Assembly (NCBI GenBank): GCA_036744635.1
Contig: DAIOHQ010000098.1
Span: forward strand, 1-16,222
Direction of reading: 5' to 3'
DNA length: 16,222 bases
DNA from: DAIOHQ01 sp036744635
GTDB taxonomy: Bacteria > Planctomycetota > Phycisphaerae > Tepidisphaerales > Tepidisphaeraceae
The translations under genes and the position numbers were made by a program. The notes beneath the pieces were generated by a model. It saw only the letters and a list, made by a program, of their open reading frames with translations. It was not told the origin of the DNA and made no database searches. This document shows positions 1-9,382 of the stretch, in pieces (positions within the stretch are counted from its first letter, which is position 1; each line of letters starts with the position of its first letter).

Positions 1-13
1 TCGGCGTACTCGC

Positions 14-52
14 AGACCTGTGTCTTACCGCGTCGCTACGCGGCACAGGTCT
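14..52. repeat. Two-part inverted repeat (hairpin) at left edge
   Basis: AGACCTGTG (14-22) is the exact reverse complement of 44-52. Inside it, CCGCGT (28-33) pairs exactly with 38-43 around a 4-base loop. The only unpaired material is a 5-base bulge at 23-27, so the whole forms a 15-bp bulged hairpin. The word TCGGCGTAC occurs at both 1-9 and 52-60, and ACCTGTG recurs at 65-71, so this is repeat-type intergenic DNA. No T run follows, so a terminator role for a gene left of the window is possible but not shown. Confidence 0.6.
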
Positions 53-105
53 CGGCGTACCGCGACCTGTGGCACCCGGAAATTTCAACCTGACCCATTG
101 CTGCC

Positions 106-223
106 ATGTCCCACTTTCCACCCCCGTGCCCCCATGTGGGACATTGTGGGACATTCTATCAACCTCTGCATTACCAACGACTTACAACGGATTTTTCGAC
201 AGAAATCCTCCCAAATGTCCCAC
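106..223. promoter_or_regulatory. Cluster of four GTGGGACAT words upstream of ppdK
   Basis: GTGGGACAT occurs at 136-144 and 146-154, inside an exact 10-base tandem repeat of TGTGGGACAT (135-154). Its reverse complement ATGTCCCAC occurs at 106-114 and 215-223. Four copies of a 9-mer in about 120 bases is far beyond chance. All lie upstream of the predicted promoter at 250-277. This is the layout expected of binding sites for a DNA-binding regulator. The 106-114 and 136-144 copies could also form a 9-bp hairpin. The repeats are seen; the regulatory role is inferred. Confidence 0.5.
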
Positions 224-249
224 ATCTCAAAATCGCTTCCCCACCGAAA

Positions 250-277
250 TTGACACCCCGCTCCATTCTCCTATACT
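250..277 (+). promoter_or_regulatory. Sigma70-type promoter for ppdK
   Basis: A perfect TTGACA -35 box (250-255) is separated by 16 bases from a TATACT -10 box (272-277, 5 of 6 matches to TATAAT). Transcription would start near 284, giving a leader of about 125 bases before the ATG at 411. The position fits the only gene downstream on this strand. No experimental support is available. Confidence 0.6.
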
Positions 278-410
278 CCCCCCCTTCACGCGGCCGAAGG
301 TGATTGTTCCATCGACTGGTCCAGGCGCTGAATCTTGCACGATCGCGTGCCAGTTGCCCAATCCCAACCGCGAAGCTCTTAATTTTCCACCAATACCGCA
401 GGAGTCCATC

Positions 411-3176
<2,766 letters not shown>

Positions 3177-3203
3177 TGTGTCATCAATCACCGGATAACC
3201 ATC

Positions 3204-4043
3204 ATGACTGCAACGGCAATGCCTTCGACATTTTCTCCCGACGTGCAGCAAGCCCTCGAGTGCATCGGGCGCGAGAAGGCGGGAATTCTGCCGCCCTACC
3301 TCACGCGGGCGGAACTGGATGAACTGCTTGAGGCCTGGTGGCGGCTGTGGAATGACAAGTCGATCGAAAATGCCAATCGCCGTTTTATCGTTGACCACAA
3401 ACTTTACCGTGAGCCGGCGTTTGCGAAGCTGGCAACGCATCCGGTCGTTCAGGAGGCGGTGCGGCGCGTGATTGGCGACTTTCAGCTTGCCGGCTACTCG
3501 GTGGTGGCCACGCCGCGCAACGGCGATCATCCCACGCAACCGCGCGATGTGCCGTTTCATGTTGACCACTGCGTTTATTCCGATGTCCCGGTCGATCAGG
3601 CCCGCGACACCTTCGTGTGCGTCTGGGTCAACTTCGAGGAACTGAAAATCGAGAACGGCCCATTTGCGATAGCGGTGGGCACCGACAAGTGGAACATCGG
3701 CTGGGAATTCCTCAAGGATGGCAAGCGGCCCGGACTTACCGTCAAGGACCTGGGGTTCGACCGTTACGCCACCTTCAACGTCGGCCCCGCGGGCACGACC
3801 GCGGTCTATTCGGGCAAGACCTGGCACTCCGGGACAGTCAATGCCTCCGAGCAAGTTCGCAAGGGCCTGAACATGAACTTCGTCCCGCGCCGGCCGCTGG
3901 ATAGCCTGCGTCGTAACCCTTTCGACGTCTGCGCTTTGCCGGAACAAACCTACCGCGACCTGGAACAACTGATTGGCATCGGCGATTACATGATTGCCCG
4001 CGATCCCCGCATGGAGGGACAGAAGCCAACGGTAATGATGTGA
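3204..4043 (+). CDS. Phytanoyl-CoA dioxygenase (PhyH) family protein
   Basis: A 279-aa protein of the Fe(II)/2-oxoglutarate-dependent PhyH family. The iron-binding facial triad is visible: HxD at His119 and Asp121 (FHVDHC), and distal His208 in KTWHSGTVN. Arg219, 11 residues later, is the likely 2-oxoglutarate carboxylate ligand. Length is typical for bacterial members. The family hydroxylates very diverse small molecules, so the substrate cannot be named. The ATG at 3204 is preceded only by a weak GGATA-type ribosome site; Met6 (3219) is an alternative. It lies 27 bases after ppdK and 49 before a CBM9-like gene, so co-transcription is plausible. Confidence 0.85.
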   Translation: MTATAMPSTFSPDVQQALECIGREKAGILPPYLTRAELDELLEAWWRLWNDKSIENANRRFIVDHKLYREPAFAKLATHPVVQEAVRRVIGDFQLAGYSVVATPRNGDHPTQPRDVPFHVDHCVYSDVPVDQARDTFVCVWVNFEELKIENGPFAIAVGTDKWNIGWEFLKDGKRPGLTVKDLGFDRYATFNVGPAGTTAVYSGKTWHSGTVNASEQVRKGLNMNFVPRRPLDSLRRNPFDVCALPEQTYRDLEQLIGIGDYMIARDPRMEGQKPTVMM

Positions 4044-4092
4044 GCGGTGCGTCGCGCCGGCAAGAACCGCTCTTCGCCAGAGGGACAGCAGC

Positions 4093-4734
4093 ATGGAAAT
4101 GATCATTCAATCCACGTCGGACTTTGAGATCGATGGCGCGGGAAATGCGCCGACGTGGAAAGGGGCGAAGTGGCATAACCTCACCCTCGTCGGCGGGGAG
4201 TCGGGCTATACGTCGCGCTGCAAGCTGCTCTACTCCAGGTCGGGCATCTACTTCCTCTTCGAATGCGATGATGAACTGCTCAAGTGTACGATCACCAAAG
4301 ACCAGGAAAACATTTTCAACGAAGATGTCGTCGAGGTATTTCTCTGGCCGGAGGAAAGCCAGCAGACCTATTTTGAATACGAGATTTCGCCTCTGGACGT
4401 CGAGCTGACCATCCTGGTGGCCAATGCCCAAGGCACGTTTTACGGCTGGCTGCCCTGGCACTACGAGGGTGAGCGCAAGACCCGCCATGCCACCGCCGTG
4501 CGCGGCGGGCCGCGGAAATCCATGGCGAAGATCGAAGGGTGGAGCACCGAATTCTTCATCCCCTTCGCCCTGCTGAAAGGGCTGAATAACATGCCACCCG
4601 CGCCGGGCATGCGCTGGCGCGCCAACATGTACCGCATCGACTATGACCACGGCGGCACCCACTGGGCCTGGTGCCCCGACACCGGGGCGAATTTCCACAA
4701 CATCGCCGGTTTCGGCACGATCATCTTTGCCTGA
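4093..4734 (+). CDS. CBM9-like (carbohydrate-binding family 9-like) protein
   Basis: A 213-aa protein that looks like a stand-alone CBM9-like beta-sandwich. The order of motifs fits this family: an early tryptophan segment (APTWKGAKWHNLTL), the strand IYFLFECDDELLKC followed by EDVVEVFLWPE, then YFEYEISPLDVELTILV. The closing segment is MRWRANMYRIDY...HWAWCPDTGANFH...FGTIIF. In such proteins the fold binds sugars or acts as a domain of larger enzymes. Here there is no catalytic domain and no signal peptide, so it may act in the cytoplasm. AGAGGGA (4079-4085) seven bases before the ATG supports this start. The PhyH gene upstream suggests a shared small-molecule or glycan role, but this is not demonstrated. 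Confidence 0.75.
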   Translation: MEMIIQSTSDFEIDGAGNAPTWKGAKWHNLTLVGGESGYTSRCKLLYSRSGIYFLFECDDELLKCTITKDQENIFNEDVVEVFLWPEESQQTYFEYEISPLDVELTILVANAQGTFYGWLPWHYEGERKTRHATAVRGGPRKSMAKIEGWSTEFFIPFALLKGLNNMPPAPGMRWRANMYRIDYDHGGTHWAWCPDTGANFHNIAGFGTIIFA

Positions 4735-4763
4735 ACGGTGCATCGCTTTGGGGGGAGGTTGCA

Positions 4764-5606
4764 ATGCTTTGCGCGCAGCCCATCGGTTATAATCCGGTCG
4801 TGACGGCCCCGGCCTCCGATCTTCATCTCGCCCGCAGCGCCCATCCCGAGCGGATCGCCTACTCGATGCGCGCCCTCGGCAAAGCCGGGCTGCCTGCGAA
4901 TCTACACCTGAGCGGCACAACCTGGCAGCTCATCGAGACCGTCAAGCACGACTTCTTCGCCGCCACCGCCTTCTACGAAGATGACGCCGGCCGGCGCGCG
5001 GTGCTCAAGATCTCGCGCAACACCGACTTCGCCGGCTTCAGCCTGGCATGGCTCGGCCGCTGGCTCTGCCGGCGGGAGATGCGCTTCTATGAAAGCCTCG
5101 GCGACTTGCCCAATGTCCCGGGCCTGCTGGGCACGGTCGGCTCAACCGGCTTCGTACACGCTTACGTCCGCGGCCGGCCGCTCTCCAGGGAGCGGCCGGT
5201 GCCGGATGGCTTCTTCGCCCAGCTTCGCGCGCTGATGGCCGAGTTGCACCGCCGCGATCTGGCCTATGTTGACACCAATAAGCCGGAGAACATTCTGCTC
5301 GGCGATGATGGCCGGCCGCACCTGATCGACTTTCAGATCAGTTGGGACTTGCGCGAGTTCGGCGACTTCCGGCTCAACCGCTGGTGGCTGCGGCGGCTGC
5401 AGCAGGCCGACCTCTATCATCTGCTCAAGCACCAGCGCCGCCTGCGCCCCGATGAGATGACGCCAACGGAGATCGAGGAATCCAAGCGCCGCGGCGGCCT
5501 GATTCGGCTGCACCGGTTTGTGTTCAAACCCTACTTCCTGCTGCGCCGCCGTACGTTCAAGCGCCTGCGCGCAACCGGCCGGCTGCTGCCGGAGGGAAGC
5601 AAGTGA
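4764..5606 (+). CDS. Kinase-fold phosphotransferase (RIO/WaaP-like), substrate unknown
   Basis: A 280-aa protein with the core of the protein-kinase-like fold. Lys82 in AVLKIS fits the ATP-anchoring lysine. The catalytic loop is YVDTNKPENILL (Asp170, Asn176), and the metal-binding Asp189 lies in HLIDFQIS. Asp and Asn are six residues apart rather than the usual five. No glycine-rich loop is obvious, which points to RIO- or WaaP/lipopolysaccharide-kinase-like enzymes rather than a classical Ser/Thr kinase. The C-terminus is rich in Arg and aromatic residues (LHRFVFKPYFLLRRRTFKRL) and could touch membrane or nucleic acid. The frame is open back into the upstream gene, but GGGAGG (4752-4757) fixes the ATG at 4764. 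It follows the CBM9-like gene by 29 bases. Target could be lipid A-type sugars, another small molecule or protein. Confidence 0.7.
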   Translation: MLCAQPIGYNPVVTAPASDLHLARSAHPERIAYSMRALGKAGLPANLHLSGTTWQLIETVKHDFFAATAFYEDDAGRRAVLKISRNTDFAGFSLAWLGRWLCRREMRFYESLGDLPNVPGLLGTVGSTGFVHAYVRGRPLSRERPVPDGFFAQLRALMAELHRRDLAYVDTNKPENILLGDDGRPHLIDFQISWDLREFGDFRLNRWWLRRLQQADLYHLLKHQRRLRPDEMTPTEIEESKRRGGLIRLHRFVFKPYFLLRRRTFKRLRATGRLLPEGSK

Positions 5607-5623
5607 TTACCTGAAGGGACATC

Positions 5624-6178
5624 ATGAAGGATAAACGTTCGATTGCCCGCGAGTTCCTGCTGGCGCTGATGGTGGGCGGGTGTACGGCGACCCGGCCACC
5701 GCACCAGCCGCAGCAGCTTTCTGAGGCGCCGGCCACCGGGCCTGCCAGCGCGCCAAGCGACCTCTTCAAAGACGTCGCGGCGGCGATGAAGCTGCCCGGC
5801 GTGCAGAAGGGCGAGGCCTATGTCATCACCATCCCGCGCGATGATCTGCTGCTGATGAACTTCGACGGTGAAATTCCCACCGATGCCGGTGTCGAATCAG
5901 TCTTCTACTTCTATCGCTGTCCGTGCGGAAAGATGAACGTGGCGGGAACGTTCTGCGTGCTCGAGGCCGAGGCCAATGACGTGATTGACGCCCTGCGGGC
6001 GGGGGGGGCGGGGTCGATCAAGATTGCATCGCTCTCGCCGATGTTTGTCGGGGAGCGGCCGCGCGTGCTGGCGCTGCGCTTTGGAGGCTCGGGCACGGTG
6101 GAGAATCTGACCAAGACGCTCAAAGAGGCGCTGAGCTGGACCGGCGAGGAGCGCACGCCCACCCAGCCGGCGAAGTAA
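5624..6178 (+). CDS. DUF1259 (LppY/LpqO-type) lipoprotein
   Basis: A 184-aa predicted lipoprotein. Basic residues (MKDKR), a short hydrophobic stretch and the lipobox VGGC place the lipidated Cys at residue 20. A Pro/Ala-rich linker to about residue 45 follows. The rest matches the DUF1259 pattern: YVITIPRDDLLL (66-77), an EANDVIDALR segment (116-125), ERPRVLALRF (144-153) and a final helix LTKTLKEAL (162-170). The HNH motif typical of classical LppY/LpqO proteins is replaced here by ASLSPMF (135-141). Cysteines 99, 101 (CPCGK) and 111 are present instead. Function of the family is unknown. GAAGGGA precedes the ATG, which lies 17 bases after the kinase stop, so the two genes are probably co-transcribed. 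Confidence 0.75.
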   Translation: MKDKRSIAREFLLALMVGGCTATRPPHQPQQLSEAPATGPASAPSDLFKDVAAAMKLPGVQKGEAYVITIPRDDLLLMNFDGEIPTDAGVESVFYFYRCPCGKMNVAGTFCVLEAEANDVIDALRAGGAGSIKIASLSPMFVGERPRVLALRFGGSGTVENLTKTLKEALSWTGEERTPTQPAK

Positions 6179-6215
6179 GTTGCAGAGGGGCGAGGGGGTT
6201 GTTGTGGTGACTGCC

Positions 6216-6464
6216 TTACCAGGAATATTTCTTGAGCTTGCGGATTGCGGCGATCAGGGCCAGTCCGCCCATGAGGCTCAATCCACCCCACACCGCCGGA
6301 GGAATGGGAGCCACCGGCGGAGGTTGATGGTCGGTGAGTTCCTGCGGCTGCTGTGCTGTCACCAGCGCAGGGCGCGAAGAATCCCCGAACACTTCTGCCT
6401 GGGCGTGCGTGCCCGCGAAGGCCACACAGGACCAAACCATGCAAATACCCACAAGCCGGCGCAT
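6216..6464 (-). CDS. Small secreted protein with PEP-CTERM-like C-terminal tail
   Basis: An 82-aa protein. Residues 1-23 form a signal peptide (MRR, hydrophobic core, likely cleavage after AQA). About 29 polar, Gln/Pro-rich residues follow. The end is a sorting-like tail: a proline-rich motif (PVAPIPPAVW, 50-59), a hydrophobic helix (to about 73) and a basic cluster RKLKK (75-79). This order is that of PEP-CTERM or similar exosortase-type signals, though the motif is not the standard VPEP. Almost nothing remains between signal and anchor, so it may be a surface linker or a precursor. A longer frame begins at 6518, but GAGAGG seven bases before the ATG at 6464 decides the start. It converges with the DUF1259 gene (37-base gap). 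A plain membrane-anchored peptide is the alternative. Confidence 0.7.
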   Translation of the reverse strand: MRRLVGICMVWSCVAFAGTHAQAEVFGDSSRPALVTAQQPQELTDHQPPPVAPIPPAVWGGLSLMGGLALIAAIRKLKKYSW

Positions 6465-6661
6465 CTCGTACCTCTCACTCCCGAACACGATATGCTTCAC
6501 CCACTGAAGCGCCGGCATTCTATCGCATCTTACGCGTCACGTACAGAGGAAATTTTTTTCCTGACCCCCCTGACCCCCGCCGGCAATTTTCCCTATCTTG
6601 CCACCTTTGTGATTGAATATTGCGCCAGCGCGGAGCAGTTGTTTCTGCCCGTTTTCCCCAG

Positions 6662-6690
6662 TTGGAACGAGGCGGGCTTGGCGATATTGT
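6662..6690 (+). promoter_or_regulatory. Possible galE promoter
   Basis: TTGGAA (6662-6667) and TATTGT (6685-6690) are 17 bases apart and each matches 4 of 6 consensus sigma70 positions. Transcription would start near 6697, just before the ribosome site at 6703-6710. The match is weak, and the location between divergent genes is the main support. Confidence 0.3.
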
Positions 6691-6715
6691 TCGGGCATCT
6701 TTGGAAGGAGCCAGC

Positions 6716-7720
6716 ATGAACGTATTGGTGGCAGGCGGCGCGGGATATATCGGATCGCACACGGTGAAGCGCCTGAAAGAGGCCGGGCACGCGCCGGTCA
6801 TTTATGACAACCTCTCGCGCGGACATCAGGCGGCGATTGACATCCTCAAGGTTCCGGCGGTGACGGAGGACCTGAATAATCGCACGGCGCTCTTGAAGGC
6901 GCTGCGCGATTTCAAGATCGAATGCGTCATGCACTTCGCGGCCTATGCCTACGTCGGCGAGAGCGTCGAGCGGCCGCTGATGTACTATCAGAACAACGTG
7001 GCCACCACGATCAGCGTGCTGCAGTGCATGGCCGAGGCGGGAGTGCATCGGTTCGTGTTTTCCAGCACCTGCGCCACCTACGGGGACCCGGACAAGATTC
7101 CGATCACCGAGGAGGAGAAGAAGGCGCCGGTGAGTCCCTATGGGCGGAGCAAATGGATGGTCGAGCAGATTCTGCAGGATGAATCCGCGGCCAGCAAGGA
7201 GTTTGCCTTCGCGGCGCTGCGCTACTTCAACGCCAGCGGGTGCGCGATGGATGGCAGCCTGGGGGAGGACCACGACCCCGAGACGCATCTGATTCCCGTG
7301 GTGCTGCAGGCGATCGGGGGTGTTCGGCCGGGAATCACGGTGTTCGGGACCGATTATCCCACCAAGGATGGGACGAACGTGCGCGACTACATTCACGTGG
7401 ACGACCTGGCCGATGCGCACATCCGGGCGATGGAGAAGCTGGGCGAGGGGGGGGAACAGCGGAAGATCATCTGCAACCTCGGCACCGGACACGGATTCTC
7501 GGTGAAGGAGATCATCGCCACGGCCGAGAAGGTGACCGGAAAGAAGGCGCCGGTGAAGTATGGCCCGCGGCGGGCGGGGGATGCGATCGCGCTGTATGCG
7601 GATCCCAGCCGGGCAAGAGAACTGCTGGGATGGGAGGCGAAACACAAAGATCCGGAGACGATCATCCGCTCGGCGTGGAACTGGTTTGCGAAGAATCCGA
7701 AGGGATATGCGCGGAAATAA
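6716..7720 (+). CDS. galE: UDP-glucose 4-epimerase
   Basis: A 334-aa extended short-chain dehydrogenase/reductase enzyme that interconverts UDP-glucose and UDP-galactose, or related UDP-sugars, in the cytoplasm. It supplies galactose units for surface polysaccharides. The NAD-binding loop GGAGYIGSH is at residues 7-15, the catalytic Ser/Thr is in FSSTCATYG, and the catalytic pair is Tyr142/Lys146 (SPYGRSK). RYFNASG and GTNVRDYIHVDDLADAH are typical of GalE. Length is normal. The frame is open back to 6620, but GGAAGGAG (6703-6710) five bases before the ATG fixes the start and homology begins there. It stands alone: the upstream gene is divergent and the downstream gene convergent. Confidence 0.95.
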   Translation: MNVLVAGGAGYIGSHTVKRLKEAGHAPVIYDNLSRGHQAAIDILKVPAVTEDLNNRTALLKALRDFKIECVMHFAAYAYVGESVERPLMYYQNNVATTISVLQCMAEAGVHRFVFSSTCATYGDPDKIPITEEEKKAPVSPYGRSKWMVEQILQDESAASKEFAFAALRYFNASGCAMDGSLGEDHDPETHLIPVVLQAIGGVRPGITVFGTDYPTKDGTNVRDYIHVDDLADAHIRAMEKLGEGGEQRKIICNLGTGHGFSVKEIIATAEKVTGKKAPVKYGPRRAGDAIALYADPSRARELLGWEAKHKDPETIIRSAWNWFAKNPKGYARK

Positions 7721-7804
7721 ATTGGTGTGCGATCGCGGCAGCGCGCCCTGCAGCGCGGCGTGTTCAATAGGGAGACGCTTCATCGACTCGGGTGGTGGCA
7801 GAGC

Positions 7805-8167
7805 CTAGGCGCTGACCATGCCCGAGCTGGCCGGCAGCGTCTGACCCTGTAATCCCGCCACGCCGCCAGCGCCTTCGGCGACGCTGTAGCTGCCGCCGGG
7901 GAAGACGCCGGTTCCCTGCATGATGCGCAGGGCGCTGGGACTGAGCCGGAACCAGCCCATTCCCGCCGAGCCGTTGACGGTGAATGCTTCCACCGTGCCG
8001 GTCGGGTCGGCCACCGGCTGGTCGAACGTCCAGACAGCGCTCATCGGATCGCCCGAATACCCCTGCACGCCCAGCACGTGTACGAACAGCGCCGGCAGGT
8101 TGCGGTCGGGGTCGACGGTCTTGAGCGATCGCAGGTCGCGGCGGCGGCGGGGAGCTTTGAGTTTCAT
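7805..8167 (-). CDS. Uncharacterised 120-aa protein
   Basis: I do not recognise this family. The N-terminus is very basic (MKLKAPRRRRDLRSLK). The rest is small-residue and beta-strand rich (AVWTFDQPV, GSAGMGWFRLSP, a Gly/Ser/Ala-rich end). No signal peptide or membrane segment is seen. An AGGA six bases upstream of the ATG supports the start. It lies downstream of the Fn3-like gene on the same strand, but a strong terminator-like hairpin stands in the 176-base gap. The composition is compatible with a structural or phage-like protein, but nothing specific supports this. Coding is supported by the ribosome site and codon pattern only. Confidence 0.6.
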   Translation of the reverse strand: MKLKAPRRRRDLRSLKTVDPDRNLPALFVHVLGVQGYSGDPMSAVWTFDQPVADPTGTVEAFTVNGSAGMGWFRLSPSALRIMQGTGVFPGGSYSVAEGAGGVAGLQGQTLPASSGMVSA

Positions 8168-8223
8168 GATGGATTCCTGTGGTTGGAAGGCAGAAAAGAG
8201 AAGTCAGAAGTTAGAAGTCGCAG

Positions 8224-8243
8224 GCCGGAAGCGGCGCTTTCGG
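8224..8243. repeat. Small palindrome next to the terminator hairpin
   Basis: CCGGAAGCG (8225-8233) and CGCTTTCGG (8235-8243) are complementary with one G-T wobble around a single centre base. It stands just beyond the T run of the hairpin at 8251-8322 in the minus direction, between the two minus-strand genes. A purine-rich stretch with repeated AGAAGT words (about 8190-8220) adjoins it. Confidence 0.4.
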
Positions 8244-8250
8244 CGGCTAC

Positions 8251-8322
8251 AAAAAGTTGCCGGCCGCCGGTTGCCCGCAGCGCCGATGGTCAACGCTGCG
8301 GGGGGAACCGGAAGCCGGCAAC
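8251..8322 (-). terminator. Intrinsic terminator candidate with 24-bp stem
   Basis: Read on the minus strand, three perfect helices (8314-8322 with 8256-8264; 8306-8311 with 8267-8272; 8294-8302 with 8274-8282) stack into a 24-bp stem with two small internal loops and an 11-base loop. A run of five T (8255 down to 8251) follows directly. It begins 22 bases after the Fn3-like gene stop. This is the form of a rho-independent terminator, though the stem is much longer than usual. It could also be a mobile hairpin repeat. Confidence 0.65.
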
Positions 8323-8343
8323 ACTGAATCGTCTGCTCCGCAG

Positions 8344-9021
8344 TTACGCCGCGATCAATCCGCTGATGGTGGCGCTGGCCGGGCCGCTCTCGCCCTTGCG
8401 GTTGAACCACATGGCGCGGATGTAGGCGACCTTGCCGACATCGCCGCCATTGTAGCTGACCGAGAACTGGCTCTTGGTGGCCAGTCCTTCGAAGCGCCAG
8501 GCCTCCAGATCGGCCGGCGGGGTCTGCCCGGGGTCGGCGACGAAGGAGTACACTTCCGCGCCGGCGCTGCCGGCCGGGCGGGCCCGGCGGGTGGGGGTGG
8601 TCTCATCGACCAGGCGGATGGTATGGGTGCGGTCGACATTCTCGACCAGCGTACACACCGGCATGGTGGCCGGCCGGGCCACGGAAGAAACCACGCCGTC
8701 GGCGACGGTCAATCCCAGGCTGATCTTCTGCGCCGCGGTAACCGTGGGAGTGGCTTGGATACGCTTTGCCAGAGACCTGGCATCGGCGGTCACCACCGCC
8801 CGTGCGGTATCCTTTGATGCCACCGAAACGCTGGTGCGAGTGGATGGCGTGCTGGAGATTCCCAGCGCGGTTTGGAAGGCGCTTACTAATGCCGCCAGGC
8901 TGACGGCATCTCCCGCGAGGAGCCCGAACGCCGTGGGCGAAAGGGTGATCAACGCCGAAAAGTTCACCAGGAACGCGAGCAGATCCTCATCGCGGCTGGG
9001 AAGGTAAGGTCCACTTGCCAT
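8344..9021 (-). CDS. Conserved protein with Fn3-like C-terminus, function unknown
   Basis: A 225-aa protein. It begins with a tyrosine/aspartate segment (YLPSRDEDLLAFLVNFSALI), followed by an Ala/Ser/Thr-rich, probably helical part (to about residue 110, ending in LAKRIQATPTVTAAQKISLG). The C-terminal half looks like a beta-sandwich, with VDETTPTRRARPAGSAGAEV and YIRAMWFNRKGESGPAS resembling a fibronectin type III module. I recall similar layouts in uncharacterised bacterial proteins, but no function is known to me. AAGGAG six bases before the ATG is a near-perfect ribosome site. No signal peptide is visible. It may form a unit with the 120-aa gene downstream. Confidence 0.7.
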   Translation of the reverse strand: MASGPYLPSRDEDLLAFLVNFSALITLSPTAFGLLAGDAVSLAALVSAFQTALGISSTPSTRTSVSVASKDTARAVVTADARSLAKRIQATPTVTAAQKISLGLTVADGVVSSVARPATMPVCTLVENVDRTHTIRLVDETTPTRRARPAGSAGAEVYSFVADPGQTPPADLEAWRFEGLATKSQFSVSYNGGDVGKVAYIRAMWFNRKGESGPASATISGLIAA

Positions 9022-9382
9022 TTTAACTCCTTAGAAAAAAGGCAATCGTCGCCCTCCGGCCCGCCCGCCCCACTGGCGAACGAAAAACTAAAAACCGGAA
9101 AGCATGTCACTACACCCGGAGCATCGAACCGCCGGACTATCAGGATCAATCAATCTTGAAAGAATAAAAATCATTTTTAGTCCCCTGATTCCGCACCTGC
9201 CACCTGCGGGTCCTGCGGACGGCAATTCCGCCCTGCGGTCCGCACCTGCGGTGGGCAACTCCGCGGGTACGCGGCCATGCTTCGCTGCGCGTTGCTACGC
9301 TCAAAGAACTGCGCTGCCGGCCGCTTCTATCGGGGGGGCACGTTGGCTATAGTGATGGCTCATCCCGCGCCGGCGGGGGTCG
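9022..9382. other. Gene-free region with AT palindrome and GC-rich repeats
   Basis: No gene is supported here. It holds the ribosome site of the minus-strand gene, an AT-rich patch with the exact palindrome AAAAAT-C-ATTTTT (9166-9178), and then the GC-rich repeat described separately. No convincing promoter for the restriction gene was found. An early stretch resembles an antisense tRNA arm but does not fold as a tRNA. Confidence 0.5.
9191..9265 (+). repeat. Dispersed GC-rich repeat, copy A (tandem)
   Basis: Bases 9240-9265 match, in reverse complement, bases 15885-15909 at 24 of 25 positions. A looser copy precedes it (9191-9232), sharing GCACCTGC and GGCAATTCCGCC, so the unit is arranged in tandem, as it is at the second site. 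The two sites lie in opposite orientation about 6.6 kb apart, on either side of the restriction, AAA+ and NERD genes. Confidence 0.7.

Noticed and set aside
69..410. N-terminal extension of the dikinase frame
   Set aside because: It crosses the promoter and repeat region, lacks a ribosome site, and the ATG at 411 has a good one.
8256..8322. Integron attC-like site
   Set aside because: The ends begin with GTTGCC and finish with GGCAAC, the opposite of the RYYYAAC...GTTRRRY order, and no integrase is present; the T run fits a terminator.
9100..9150. tRNA-like stretch (GGTTCGA-type arm on the minus strand)
   Set aside because: The T-arm stem does not pair properly, no anticodon stem or acceptor stem can be formed, and no CCA end is present.
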